Shown here: piece by piece, positions 46,247 through 55,261 of the stretch
Layout: each line of letters begins with the position of its first letter
Numbering within the stretch: the first letter of the stretch is position 1
Source: Phycisphaeraceae bacterium
GTDB taxonomy: Bacteria > Planctomycetota > Phycisphaerae > Phycisphaerales > UBA1924
Reading direction: 5' to 3'
Length of the DNA: 64,000 bases
Assembly (NCBI GenBank): GCA_019636615.1
Contig: JAHBXF010000002.1
Coordinates: forward strand, 1,552,001-1,616,000
The notes under the pieces: model-generated
Database searches by the model: none
Told to the model about the DNA's origin: nothing
Seen by the model: only the letters and a program-made list of their open reading frames with translations
Made by a program: the position numbers and the translations under genes

Positions 46247-47566
46247 ATGAACATCGACCGCCCTATGGCTGATTCGTCGGGACTCACTCGCCGGGGATTC
46301 ATGCACAGTTCCGCGGCGCTGGCGGCGGCACTGGCGGCGGGGGGCGTTGTGCTGCCGGCGGTATCCAGGGCGGCGGCCCCGGCGAAGGGGACGCTGAAAG
46401 TGGGTGTGATCGGGTGCGGGGGGCGCGGGCGGGGCGCCGCGGCGAACATCCTCGCGGCCTCGCCTGATACCGAGGTGGTGGCCCTGGGTGATATCTTCCC
46501 CGAGCGCGTCGCCACGGCGCTCTCGCAGTTGGCGAAACTGGACCCAGGCCAGGCGTCGCGCGTGAAGGTGACGCAGGATCGCTGCTTCACGGGGTTTGAT
46601 TCGTACGCGGGCGTGCTGGGCGCGGGGGTGGATGTCGTGATTCTCGCGACGCCGCCGGGCTTTCGACCGGCTCACTTTGAGGCGGCGATCAACGCGGGCA
46701 AGCATGTCTTCATGGAGAAGCCGGTGGCTGTAGATCCGGCGGGCGTGAGACGGGTGATCGAAGCGGCCCGGGCGGCGAAGGATAAATCATGCTCGGTGGT
46801 CGCGGGCACCCAGCGCCGGCACGAAGTGTGCTATCACGAGGCGAAGAAACGCATCGACGATGGGGCCATCGGCGATGTGGTCGGCGCGAGCGTGTACTGG
46901 AATCAGGGCGGGCTGTGGAAGGTGGACCCTCGCTCGGAATGGAGCGACATGGAGTGGCAGATCCGCAACTGGCTCTACTTCGCGTGGCTCTCGGGCGATC
47001 ACATCGTGGAACAGCACGTACACAACCTTGATATCGGCGCGTGGTACCTGGGCGACCACCCCGTCTCGTGCAGCGGCATGGGGGGCAGGCAGGTGCGCAC
47101 CGCGCCGGAGTATGGGCATGTCTTCGACCACTTCGCCGTGGAGTATGAATACGCCGGCGGCCGGCGAATGCACAGTTACTGCCGGCAGATCGACGGGTGT
47201 ACGTCGCGCGTCGAAGAGATCATCCACGGCACGAAGGGGTACGCACGCCTCTCGCAGTTCGGCACGGCCGAGATTCACGGCCAGAACGCCTGGAAATGGC
47301 GCGGCGAGCAGACCGACCCGTACACCCAGGAGCATGTTGATCTTGTCGCGAGCATCACCGGCACGGGGCCCTATCTGAACCACGGCGAACGCATCGCCGA
47401 AAGCACGCTGCTGGCGATCATGGGCCGCATGTCGGCGTATACCGGCAAGACGGTGTCGTGGAAGCAGGCGATGGAGTCACGCCTTGACCTCACCCCCCCC
47501 GCGATGGAGTTCGGCCCGCTGCCGACACCCCCGGTGCCTGTGCCCGGGCGCGAGCCGCTGGTGTAA
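46247..47566 (+). CDS. Tat-exported Gfo/Idh/MocA oxidoreductase
   Basis: A 439-residue NAD(P)-dependent oxidoreductase with a twin-arginine signal (LTRRGFMHSSAALAAAL), nucleotide-binding GVIGCGGRGRGAA, the EKP motif (HVFMEKPVAVD) and a C-terminal dimer/substrate domain (DHIVEQHVHNLDIGAWYLGD, CRQIDGCTSRVEEIIHGTKG). Planctomycetes have many such exported enzymes acting on sugars or polyols in the periplasm. ATG 46247 follows GGAAGG. Lies 103 bp before a second Tat-exported sugar enzyme gene, likely one operon. Confidence 0.93.
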   Translation: MNIDRPMADSSGLTRRGFMHSSAALAAALAAGGVVLPAVSRAAAPAKGTLKVGVIGCGGRGRGAAANILAASPDTEVVALGDIFPERVATALSQLAKLDPGQASRVKVTQDRCFTGFDSYAGVLGAGVDVVILATPPGFRPAHFEAAINAGKHVFMEKPVAVDPAGVRRVIEAARAAKDKSCSVVAGTQRRHEVCYHEAKKRIDDGAIGDVVGASVYWNQGGLWKVDPRSEWSDMEWQIRNWLYFAWLSGDHIVEQHVHNLDIGAWYLGDHPVSCSGMGGRQVRTAPEYGHVFDHFAVEYEYAGGRRMHSYCRQIDGCTSRVEEIIHGTKGYARLSQFGTAEIHGQNAWKWRGEQTDPYTQEHVDLVASITGTGPYLNHGERIAESTLLAIMGRMSAYTGKTVSWKQAMESRLDLTPPAMEFGPLPTPPVPVPGREPLV

Positions 47567-47669
47567 CGCCGTGTGGGGCGTCGCCCCGATGTGTGATCTG
47601 AGCCACCCGCCACGTTCCGATTGAGTCATCCAGGCCGCGCTCACGCCGCCCGACGGGAGAACTTTCACG

Positions 47670-48539
47670 ATGGACCGACGCACGTTTCTTGCCTCCGCCG
47701 CGGCGCTGGCCGCCGCGGGGAGTTCGAGCACAGGAGCGACGATGCCCCAGAGCCCCGCGGCGCACACCGACGACCCGGCACCAACCCTGCGGCAGTCGGT
47801 ATGCCGATGGTGCTTCGGCGGGATGAGCGTTGACGCGCTGTGCAGCGCGGCGGCAAAGATCGGGTATTCATCGGTCGAACTGCTTGGCCCGGAAGAGTGG
47901 GACATCCCAGGCAAGCACGGCATGGTGTGCGCGCTGGCCACGAACGTGAAGAGCAACCCGATTCCGCGCGGGTTCAACCGTGCCGAGCACCACGACTCGA
48001 TCATCGAGGAACTCCGCGAGCGTCTGCCGCTGGTGAAGGCCGCGGGCATTCCCAACCAGATCGTGTTCAGCGGCAACCGCGCGGGCATGAGCGATGAAGA
48101 AGGCCTGGAGCACTGCGCCGCGGGCCTGCGGCGGATCACCCCTCTGGCGGAAGACCTGGGGGTGACCATCATCATGGAACTGCTCAACAGCCGGGTAGAC
48201 CACAAAGACTACATGTGCGACCGAACGGCGTGGGGGGTGGAACTGGTGAAGCGGGTGGGTTCGCCGCGGTTCAAACTGCTCTACGACATCTACCACATGC
48301 AGATCATGGAGGGGGATGTCATCCGCACGCTGACGGCGAACATCGATGCCATCGGCCATTTTCACACCGCGGGGGTGCCGGGGCGGCGTGAGTTCGACGA
48401 CCGGCAGGAACTGAACTATCGGGGGATCTGCCGGGCGATTGTCGGCACGGGGTTCAAGGGTTTTCTTGGGCAAGAGTTCATCCCATCTCGCAACCCGCCC
48501 GAGAGTTTGCGGGAAGCGTTCGAGATCTGCCGCGCGTGA
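47670..48539 (+). CDS. Tat-exported hydroxypyruvate isomerase-like TIM-barrel protein
   Basis: A 289-residue xylose-isomerase-like TIM-barrel enzyme with a Tat-like leader (MDRRTFLASAAALAAAG). Barrel motifs include QSVCRWCFGGMSVDALCSAA, YSSVELLGPEEW, MELLNSRVDHKDYM, FKLLYDIYHMQIMEGDV, HFHTAGVPGRRE and GFKGFLGQEFIP, which match the hydroxypyruvate isomerase family. It probably isomerises a small keto-acid or sugar product downstream of the neighbouring oxidoreductase. Confidence 0.87.
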   Translation: MDRRTFLASAAALAAAGSSSTGATMPQSPAAHTDDPAPTLRQSVCRWCFGGMSVDALCSAAAKIGYSSVELLGPEEWDIPGKHGMVCALATNVKSNPIPRGFNRAEHHDSIIEELRERLPLVKAAGIPNQIVFSGNRAGMSDEEGLEHCAAGLRRITPLAEDLGVTIIMELLNSRVDHKDYMCDRTAWGVELVKRVGSPRFKLLYDIYHMQIMEGDVIRTLTANIDAIGHFHTAGVPGRREFDDRQELNYRGICRAIVGTGFKGFLGQEFIPSRNPPESLREAFEICRA

Positions 48540-48722
48540 GAACAGGGGGCAGGGGGCCCCCACCGCCGGCTCACAGGGCATCACTGGGCTCCCAAATACC
48601 TATCAAATACTTAATTCGACTGGCCTGAATCGCGGATGATGCGGGGCAGGGGCTGGCCTGACGGCCGATGCCCTCCTAGCATGTAGGCCCTACTTTTCGG
48701 TCCGCAATTGGAGGTTGTGATC

Positions 48723-49049
48723 ATGTCGGTTGATTTCAGCAAGTTCAAGCCCGGCCAGGCCCTTCACTGCACCATCGAGAAGATGCCCCGCACCGAGGAC
48801 GCCGAGGTGACCCTCGTTCGTCTGATGCGGCTGGACCCGGAGAACAAGAAGGCTCTTGCCCGCGCGCACCGCATGCGTCAGCAGCGGCTGAACGTGTACA
48901 ACCGCGGCAACCGCATGTGGACCTCACGCGAGAAGCCCGCGCGGGTTGTCTCGGTGGCCATCGGCGAGAACTGGACGCTGCCCTTCAGCCACGACCTCAC
49001 GAACGACATCAAGTCGGTCGCGCAGTTTATCAACATCAAGGCCAAGTGA
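48723..49049 (+). CDS. small conserved-looking protein; intact copy of a duplicated gene
   Basis: A 108-residue basic protein (MSVDFSKFKPGQALHCTIEK) with a central motif TLVRLMRLDPENKKALARAH and a Trp-containing segment (RMWTSREKPARVVSVAIGEN). Function not recognised; it looks like a small nucleic-acid-binding or structural protein. GGAGG lies 7-8 nt before ATG 48723. A terminator follows at 49141. A degenerate copy of this gene lies about 1.2 kb downstream. Confidence 0.75.
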   Translation: MSVDFSKFKPGQALHCTIEKMPRTEDAEVTLVRLMRLDPENKKALARAHRMRQQRLNVYNRGNRMWTSREKPARVVSVAIGENWTLPFSHDLTNDIKSVAQFINIKAK

Positions 49050-49113
49050 CCCATCGGATTTCCGCAGGGCCGCGTGAACGGAGCCAACCTCCTCCCGCCT
49101 GCCCCGCAGCGAC

Positions 49114-49875
49114 CTATTGACTCTCACGAAGCTCGATTCGCCGGGCCGCTTTCGGGCGGCCCGGTCTGTTTTTGACCGGCCGCGGGGGTCTCTTCGCGAG
49201 CGAAAAGAGCCCTGCGATCACCGCGAGCGACGCCACGCCGGGCCCGGGCACCTGCAACCCCTCGGCGTTGTCCATGCGAAAAGTCGCCTCTGTGGAGTGA
49301 AAGCCCGACGGGCGGATGGCAACGACTTCGAGCCGGGTCGCGGGCAAGCCGTCCGCCACGAATCCGGTAAAGATTCGTCCCTCCGGGAGTTGAACCGAGC
49401 CTAGCAGCGTCGAGTTGTGATAGACGTTCCACCGCACGAGCGAGCGAAGATTCGCGGAGGAGTACTGCGCATCGAACCCGAACGCACGCAACGGCTCGTC
49501 AAACGTGAAGACGACCGATGCGGATACGAGCGAAGGCGCCGCCGCTGCGACAAGCGTAAACTCGGCGTAGTCTCCGTCGAAGATTGTGGGCGGGCCGAAG
49601 TTGATGATGCGTGCGATGCCCGAAGGCGTGGGGCCGGGGGACCAGACACGGTGCACGCTCATCGCACCGTCGGCCAGCGGGATTGGCGTACCGAGAATCT
49701 CCGTGATGGCCGCGCCGAACCCCGAGAAGTTCTCGTGGAGATTGGACGGCATGCCCAGGGCACCCCGCCACGCGGCACGATCGTGGAGAACAGTGATCTG
49801 TGCGGGAGCGGGCTTGGTCGATGCGCACGCGGCGAGTACGACGATCACGCCGGTCAATATCGGTGAACGTGACAA
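49114..49875 (-). CDS. PEP-CTERM-like exported protein
   Basis: A 253-residue protein with a signal peptide (MSRSPILTGVIVVLAACAST), a strand-rich mature domain (FDEPLRAFGFDAQYSSANLR) and a C-terminal sorting region: VPGPG followed by a hydrophobic helix (VASLAVIAGLFSLA) and a basic cluster. This is the PEP-CTERM pattern (VPxP variant) for exosortase-type processing. The C-terminus runs some 25 residues past the usual end, through the neighbouring gene's terminator, so the real stop may have been lost. It lies between the small protein gene and its decayed copy. Confidence 0.75.
   Translation of the reverse strand: MSRSPILTGVIVVLAACASTKPAPAQITVLHDRAAWRGALGMPSNLHENFSGFGAAITEILGTPIPLADGAMSVHRVWSPGPTPSGIARIINFGPPTIFDGDYAEFTLVAAAAPSLVSASVVFTFDEPLRAFGFDAQYSSANLRSLVRWNVYHNSTLLGSVQLPEGRIFTGFVADGLPATRLEVVAIRPSGFHSTEATFRMDNAEGLQVPGPGVASLAVIAGLFSLAKRPPRPVKNRPGRPKAARRIELRESQ
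49141..49173 (+). terminator. terminator of the small protein gene
   Basis: CCGGGCCGC (49141-49149), loop, GCGGCCCGG (49156-49164), then TCTGTTTTT: a perfect 9-bp stem plus T-run, about 90 bp after the stop at 49049. The same second arm recurs at the end of the degenerate copy near 50207-50220. Confidence 0.75.
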
Positions 49876-49992
49876 GGGTTACCTCCTCCTGCCCGAGTGG
49901 GCACTAGTTGTTACCGCCCCGCCCGGGCATGGTTGCGGAGGCTGCCGATGAAAATGCCTTATCGATGGTCCGAACCCATTCCGGGCATCAAC

Positions 49993-50222
49993 TCCCCCGC
50001 GCCGTAGACGCCGAGGCGACCCTCGTTCGTCTGATGCGGCTGGACCCTGAGCACGAGAAAGCCCTGCCACGCGCACCGCATGCTTCAGCGGCGGCTGAAC
50101 GTGCACCACCGCGGCACCCATATGCGGACCTCACGCGAGAAGCCCGCGCGGGTTGTCTCGGTGGCCATCGGCGAAAACTGAACGCTGCCCTACAGACACG
50201 ACCTCTTTCGGGCGGCCCGTTT
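49993..50222 (+). pseudogene. decayed duplicate of the 48723-49049 gene
   Basis: The stretch from GACGCCGAGGCGACC onward is nearly the same as positions 48798-49000 but carries frameshifting indels, a TAG just before it, and TGA replacing the Trp codon of GENWTL (near 50179). Homology jumps from CACGACCTC straight to TTTCGGGCGGCCCG, the second half of the terminator, so an internal deletion removed the 3' end of the gene. The start codon and upstream region are not conserved. It cannot encode a functional protein. Confidence 0.88.
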
Positions 50223-50246
50223 GGGGCGCTACCGGCCCGTCCTGCC

Positions 50247-51149
50247 TCAGGCCGACGCGGGGTGCCACACGGTTTTGATCTCGACGAACGGCTCGATCCA
50301 CCAGGGTGATTCGCAGGCGTGGGTGTCGGACCAGTCAATCGGCGCGGCTTTGCCGGCGGCGCCCGCGCCCCGCCGGATGGTGACCCGCTTGAGGTTCTCG
50401 GCGGTGCCCGCGGCGAGAATCTCCGCGTGCTCATCCGTTATGCCCCCCGCGTGCACAGCGTCGATGTCGCGGTGCTGAGCAACGAACGGCAAGAGTTCCT
50501 CCCGGGGCGCGGTGAGAATGTTGACAACGCCGGCGGGCACATCGCTGGTGGCGCACACTTCTCCCAGGACCGCAGCCGGGAGGGGGTGCTGCTCCCCGGC
50601 CACCACCACCGCGGTATTGCCTCCGGCCAGCACCGGGGCAAGCAGAGAGACGAGCGCGAGCAGAGGGGGTTCATCGGGGCAGACACATGCGACCACGCCC
50701 GTGGGCTCGCAGATGGAGAAGTTGTAGTACGGCCCGGAGACCGGGTTGTTGCACCCGAGCACCTGGGCGTATTTGTCCGCCCAGCCCGCGTAATGCACCA
50801 CGCGATCGATGGCCGCGGTCACCTCGGCCTGCGCCGAGAGGCCGCGACGCTGGGCGGCGCGCGTGGCGTCGATCGCCTCGGCGAGTTCGGCTCGTTTGCC
50901 CTCCATCATCTCGGCGATGCGGTAGAGGACCTGCCCGCGGTTGTAGGCGGTGGCGGCGGCCCAACGGTCTGCGGCGCGGCGTGCGGCCTCAACAGCCTCA
51001 CGCAGGTCTTTGCGGCTGGCGTGGCTGACATGAGCCACCACCCCGCCGCTCGGTGAGAGCGCCGGGCGAGAACGGCCCGACTCGCTGCGCGGGAACGCGC
51101 CGCCTATGAAGAGTTTGTAGGTCTTGAGCACGGTCAGTCTCTGGCTCAT
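50247..51149 (-). CDS. truncated aldehyde dehydrogenase homologue
   Basis: A 300-residue protein with only the N-terminal (NAD-binding) half of an aldehyde dehydrogenase: KLFIGGAFPRSESGRS, EPTGVVACVCPDEPPLLALV and LAPVLAGGNTAVVVAG are recognisable. The catalytic Cys segment and the C-terminal half are absent, and the usual FTGS motif appears as HAGGITD. It therefore should not be a normal dehydrogenase. The frame is open and the sequence looks constrained, so it may be a partner or pseudo-enzyme rather than a decaying gene. Divergent from the P-type ATPase gene, 72 bp apart. Confidence 0.8.
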   Translation of the reverse strand: MSQRLTVLKTYKLFIGGAFPRSESGRSRPALSPSGGVVAHVSHASRKDLREAVEAARRAADRWAAATAYNRGQVLYRIAEMMEGKRAELAEAIDATRAAQRRGLSAQAEVTAAIDRVVHYAGWADKYAQVLGCNNPVSGPYYNFSICEPTGVVACVCPDEPPLLALVSLLAPVLAGGNTAVVVAGEQHPLPAAVLGEVCATSDVPAGVVNILTAPREELLPFVAQHRDIDAVHAGGITDEHAEILAAGTAENLKRVTIRRGAGAAGKAAPIDWSDTHACESPWWIEPFVEIKTVWHPASA

Positions 51150-51221
51150 CGGTTGCTCCGGGGGGTGATCAAACGAGGGTACGCGGACTGACCGCCCCGT
51201 GATCGGGTTCTACGCTCTCTC

Positions 51222-53978
51222 ATGGCCGATACGCGCGCGATCAACTGGCACGCAACGCCGCTCGATGGCGTCGCCGACCGACTGAAGACCGATGCTCACA
51301 AGGGGCTGAGCGCCGCCGCCGCCGCCGCGCGGCTCGCCGAGGTCGGCCCCAACATCATCACGCCGCACGCCCAGCGTTCATGGCTGGTTCGGTTGCTGGC
51401 GCAGTTTCACGCGCCGCTGGTCTACATCCTGCTTGTGGCGGGCGTGATCACGGTTGTGCTCGCCGAGTATCTTGATGCGGCGGTGATCTTCGGTGTGGTC
51501 GTGGTGAACGCGGCGATCGGCTTTGTGCAAGAGAGCAAGGCGCTGGCCGCGATCGATTCGCTGTCTCGATCGATGAAGATGGAAGCGAACGTGCGGCGCG
51601 ACGGCCGGCGCATGCGGTTGGACGCGGCGGAACTGGTGCCGGGCGATGTCGTGCTGCTCGAAGGCGGCGACCGGGTGCCGGCCGACCTGCGCCTGGCCGT
51701 GAGCAACGATCTGCACACGGACGAATCGATGCTCACGGGGGAATCGCTGCCCGTCGCGAAACACTCCAGCACCCTCGACGACTCGACCGTGCTCGCGGAC
51801 AGAAGGAACATGGCCTTCGCGGGGTCGCTCGTGACGCGCGGCACCGGCGAGGGCATGGTGGTGCTCACCGGCGACAGCACCGAGGTGGGGCGCATCTCCG
51901 CCATGATCTCGGCGGCGGATCAACTCGCCACGCCCCTGACGCAGAAGATCGCCGCTTTCAGCCACCTGCTGCTCAAACTCATCCTGGCCATCGCGGCACT
52001 CGCGTTTGTCGTGGGGCTGCTGCGCGGCAAGAGCGCGGAAGAGATGTTCATGGCCTCGGTGGCGCTGGCGGTGGGCGCCATCCCCGAAGGGTTGCCCGCG
52101 GCCGTCACGATCATGCTCGCCGTGGGCGTGTCGCGGATGGCCTCTCGCCGGGCGATCATCCGCAAACTGCCCGCGGTTGAAACACTGGGCAGCACCACAG
52201 TGATCTGCTCGGACAAAACCGGCACGCTGACGCAGAACCAGATGACCGTGACGGCGGTGTGGACCGGGGCCGGCAGCGCCGACGTGACCGGGGCGGGGTA
52301 TGACCCCGCGGGCAGGCTTGAACGCGACGGTGTGCCCATCGAGATCGACGCCTCGCCCGCGCTGCGCGAAACGCTGGTGTGCGGGGCGCTGTGCAACGAC
52401 GCCTCGCTCGTCGAGCGGCGGGGCGAAGGCACGCCGCATTCACGGTGGCAGATCCAGGGCGACCCCACCGAGGCTTCACTGCTCGTCTCGGCCAGGAAAG
52501 CCGGGTTCACGGCGGACGGCTTGGCCGAGTCGCTGCCGCGGGTGGATGTCATCCCCTTCGAGTCGGAGCATCAGTTCATGGCGACGATGCACAAGGCCCA
52601 GGGCGCGCACGTCGTCTATGTGAAAGGCTCGGCCGAGCGGATCGTCGCGATGAGCGAGAAGATGCTGGCCACGGGCGGAGAACCCGTGCCCATCGACCCA
52701 GAGGCGGTGAATGAGGCAACGGCCGCGCTCTCGGGGAAAGGTCTTCGCGTGCTGGCCTTCGCCGTGCGACGGGTTGAGGGTGAGCCGGAAGACCTGACGC
52801 ACGACATGGTCAAAACCGGGCTGACGTTCCTGGGGCTGCAGGGGATGCTCGACCCGCCCCGCGCAGAAGCCATCGAGGCCGTGCGGCAGTGCCGCGGCGC
52901 GGGGGTGCGCGTGAAGATGATCACCGGCGATCACGCGATGACCGCATCAACCATCGCGGGGATGATCGGCATCGGCGTGCCGACGGGCGGCGATGGGTCT
53001 GAAAGGCCCGCGGCGATCTCGGGGGCGCAACTGGCCGAAGTCTCGGACGATGAACTGCCCAATGTGGCACGCGACACCGATGTCTTCGCCCGGATGACGC
53101 CAGAACAGAAACTGCGGCTGGTCAAGGCGCTGCAGGGAACAGGCAACGTGGTGGCGATGACCGGCGACGGCGTGAACGATGCGCCGGCGCTGCGGCAGGC
53201 CGACATCGGCATCGCGATGGGCATCACCGGCACAGAGGTGGCCAAGGAAGCGGCGGACATGGTTCTGGCCGACGACAACTTCGCCTCGATCGAGGCCGCG
53301 GTGGAAGAGGGCCGGTGCGTCTACGACAACCTCACGAAGTTCATCGCGTGGACGCTGCCGACCAACGGCGGCGAGGCGTTCGTGATCCTGGCGTCGATCG
53401 GCCTGAACACCACGCTGCCGATCCTGCCGGTGCACGCGCTGTACATCAACATGACGACGGGCATCCTGATGGGTGTGCCGCTGGTCTTTGAACGCAAAGA
53501 GACGGGCATCATGAACCGCCCGCCCCGCGACCCTTCTAGGCCGATCCTGACGCACGAACTCTTCATGCGCACGTGCCTGGTGAGCCTCGTGCTCTGTGTC
53601 GGCGCCTTGGGGCTCTTCGAGTGGGAACTGTCGCGCGGCGCCAGCGAAGAGGGCGCCCGCACCGCGGCGGCGAGCGTGATCGTGGTGGGCGAGATGTTCT
53701 ATCTCTTCAGCGCCCGATCCAAACTGCGCGCTTTCTGGACGGTGCCGCTCTTCTCGAACATGTGGCTGTGGGCGGGCATCGCGGCGATGGGTGCTGTGCA
53801 CGCGGCCTTTGTCTATGTTCCCGTGGTCAACAGGCTCTTCAGTTCGGCGCCCATTGATGGCCTGGCCTGGGCCAAGGTCTTCGCCATCGGCTTTGCGCTG
53901 CTCGTGATCGTTGAGATCGAAAAAGCGATCAGGCGCGCGGTCAAGCACGGCAAGGCGGAGCGGCCTGACGAAGCATGA
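51222..53978 (+). CDS. P-type cation-transporting ATPase (P2 type)
   Basis: A 918-residue P2-type pump. Visible: N-terminal cation ATPase domain, TGES motif (LTGESLPVAK, actuator domain), PEGLP in membrane helix 4 (VGAIPEGLPAAVTI), phosphorylation site DKTGTLT (Asp near 331), nucleotide-binding KGSAE (VYVKGSAERIV), hinge TGDGVNDAPAL and ten or so membrane helices. PEGLP is typical of Ca2+ or Na+/H+-type pumps (PacL-like), but the ion cannot be fixed from sequence. Full length; starts at ATG 51222. Confidence 0.93.
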   Translation: MADTRAINWHATPLDGVADRLKTDAHKGLSAAAAAARLAEVGPNIITPHAQRSWLVRLLAQFHAPLVYILLVAGVITVVLAEYLDAAVIFGVVVVNAAIGFVQESKALAAIDSLSRSMKMEANVRRDGRRMRLDAAELVPGDVVLLEGGDRVPADLRLAVSNDLHTDESMLTGESLPVAKHSSTLDDSTVLADRRNMAFAGSLVTRGTGEGMVVLTGDSTEVGRISAMISAADQLATPLTQKIAAFSHLLLKLILAIAALAFVVGLLRGKSAEEMFMASVALAVGAIPEGLPAAVTIMLAVGVSRMASRRAIIRKLPAVETLGSTTVICSDKTGTLTQNQMTVTAVWTGAGSADVTGAGYDPAGRLERDGVPIEIDASPALRETLVCGALCNDASLVERRGEGTPHSRWQIQGDPTEASLLVSARKAGFTADGLAESLPRVDVIPFESEHQFMATMHKAQGAHVVYVKGSAERIVAMSEKMLATGGEPVPIDPEAVNEATAALSGKGLRVLAFAVRRVEGEPEDLTHDMVKTGLTFLGLQGMLDPPRAEAIEAVRQCRGAGVRVKMITGDHAMTASTIAGMIGIGVPTGGDGSERPAAISGAQLAEVSDDELPNVARDTDVFARMTPEQKLRLVKALQGTGNVVAMTGDGVNDAPALRQADIGIAMGITGTEVAKEAADMVLADDNFASIEAAVEEGRCVYDNLTKFIAWTLPTNGGEAFVILASIGLNTTLPILPVHALYINMTTGILMGVPLVFERKETGIMNRPPRDPSRPILTHELFMRTCLVSLVLCVGALGLFEWELSRGASEEGARTAAASVIVVGEMFYLFSARSKLRAFWTVPLFSNMWLWAGIAAMGAVHAAFVYVPVVNRLFSSAPIDGLAWAKVFAIGFALLVIVEIEKAIRRAVKHGKAERPDEA

Positions 53979-54334
53979 GCAGAGACTCTGCGCCGCCACT
54001 TTGCGGTGCCGGCGCACGAATTCAGGTGGTCGCGTCAACTCTGGTGGCGGATCAACCCTCGGGCGCACGCCCGAACCCGCCGTGAAGACTCGCAGCACAC
54101 AGTCTCACGGATCTCGCCAGCACTTCAGCGTCGTACGTGCCAACGCCAGGGGCTACGGCGCTGCCGGGGCTGGGTAGCGTTTGCATCGCGCGACGCCGCC
54201 GCTGACACCAGGGGTGTCCGTTCGAGGTTCTTTCATGTCAACCTCGCACACAAGGGTCGCGGCACGCCGCCAGGCCCCTTGGGGCTTGCCTTTGGGGCTG
54301 GGGAGGGTGTGCCGATCGACGCATATCGTGTCGA
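53979..54334. other. non-coding stretch
   Basis: No gene, clear promoter or structured element is seen between the ATPase gene and the next gene; open frames here are short and unsupported. Confidence 0.4.
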
Positions 54335-55189
54335 ATGGTGCTCCTGCTCGCTGTGATCGTCTTGGGACTGTCGTTGATGGCGTGGCAATGCCTGAGCCGT
54401 GGCACAACAGGCACGTCGGCGAGGCGCATGCTCGGCTCCGGGTGCCTCGCGGGGGCGGTGCTGGGCGGGGCGGCGCTCGTGTGGTGGCTCTTGCCCACGC
54501 ACTGGGTGCATAAAACGCCGCGCTTCGTGCTGCGGGCGATGCTGAACCGCGACGCGGCGAACCGCGAAGGGCGCGTGGAACTGCCGCACGATGTTCAGCG
54601 GGCGTCAACGCTTCTGTACTCGGCGAAAGACCCGTGGGAGCGGCTGCGTGTTCAGCACGCGATCTCGCGGGAAATATCGGCGTGGGCGGCGGCGGTGACA
54701 GCGAACCACGGGCCGGTCGAGGCCGCGGAGTGGCCCAGGCTGACCGGGACGGCCGAGCGCGTCCACCTTCTCTACCAATCCACCGGCGGGCTGATTCACG
54801 GCCAAGGGTGGGTTGTGTTCGAGGTGAAGGAAGAGATCTCGCGGCGGCGTGCGAGAAACGACAACCCGGCGTCGCTCGCGCTGCGTCTGGAGTGGGTGCT
54901 GGCCGAACTGCAGTACCTCGGCGCGGGCTACAGCCACAGGCCGGACTGGGCGATGATGCCCGACGCGGTGATCATGGAAACGCTCGCGCACAGCGACGAA
55001 CAGGTGAGACTTTTCGGGCTTGAGCGACTGGGACGAAGGGTTCACCTGCGGGTGATGGATGCCACGATGCCGATGCCGACATCGTTCGCGATGGCAGAGC
55101 GAATGAGCGAGAGCGACCCGAGCGAGGCCGTGCGGCGAAGGGCGAGGGACCTGGTGGAGTATGCGGCGGCCTTCCGTGCGGCAGGGTGA
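54335..55189 (+). CDS. membrane-anchored protein of unknown function
   Basis: A 284-residue protein with two N-terminal hydrophobic segments (MVLLLAVIVLGLSLMAW, about 1-17, and GCLAGAVLGGAALVWWLLP, about 33-52), followed by a soluble helical domain with no recognised motif. Likely an inner-membrane protein with a cytoplasmic or periplasmic domain. ATG 54335; no strong ribosome-binding site. Confidence 0.6.
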   Translation: MVLLLAVIVLGLSLMAWQCLSRGTTGTSARRMLGSGCLAGAVLGGAALVWWLLPTHWVHKTPRFVLRAMLNRDAANREGRVELPHDVQRASTLLYSAKDPWERLRVQHAISREISAWAAAVTANHGPVEAAEWPRLTGTAERVHLLYQSTGGLIHGQGWVVFEVKEEISRRRARNDNPASLALRLEWVLAELQYLGAGYSHRPDWAMMPDAVIMETLAHSDEQVRLFGLERLGRRVHLRVMDATMPMPTSFAMAERMSESDPSEAVRRRARDLVEYAAAFRAAG

Positions 55190-55261
55190 CGCGCCGCGTC
55201 GGCAGTTCGCCGCGTCGGCAGTTCGCCGCATCGGCCCGTCGCACCCGTGTCGACGGGTGCA

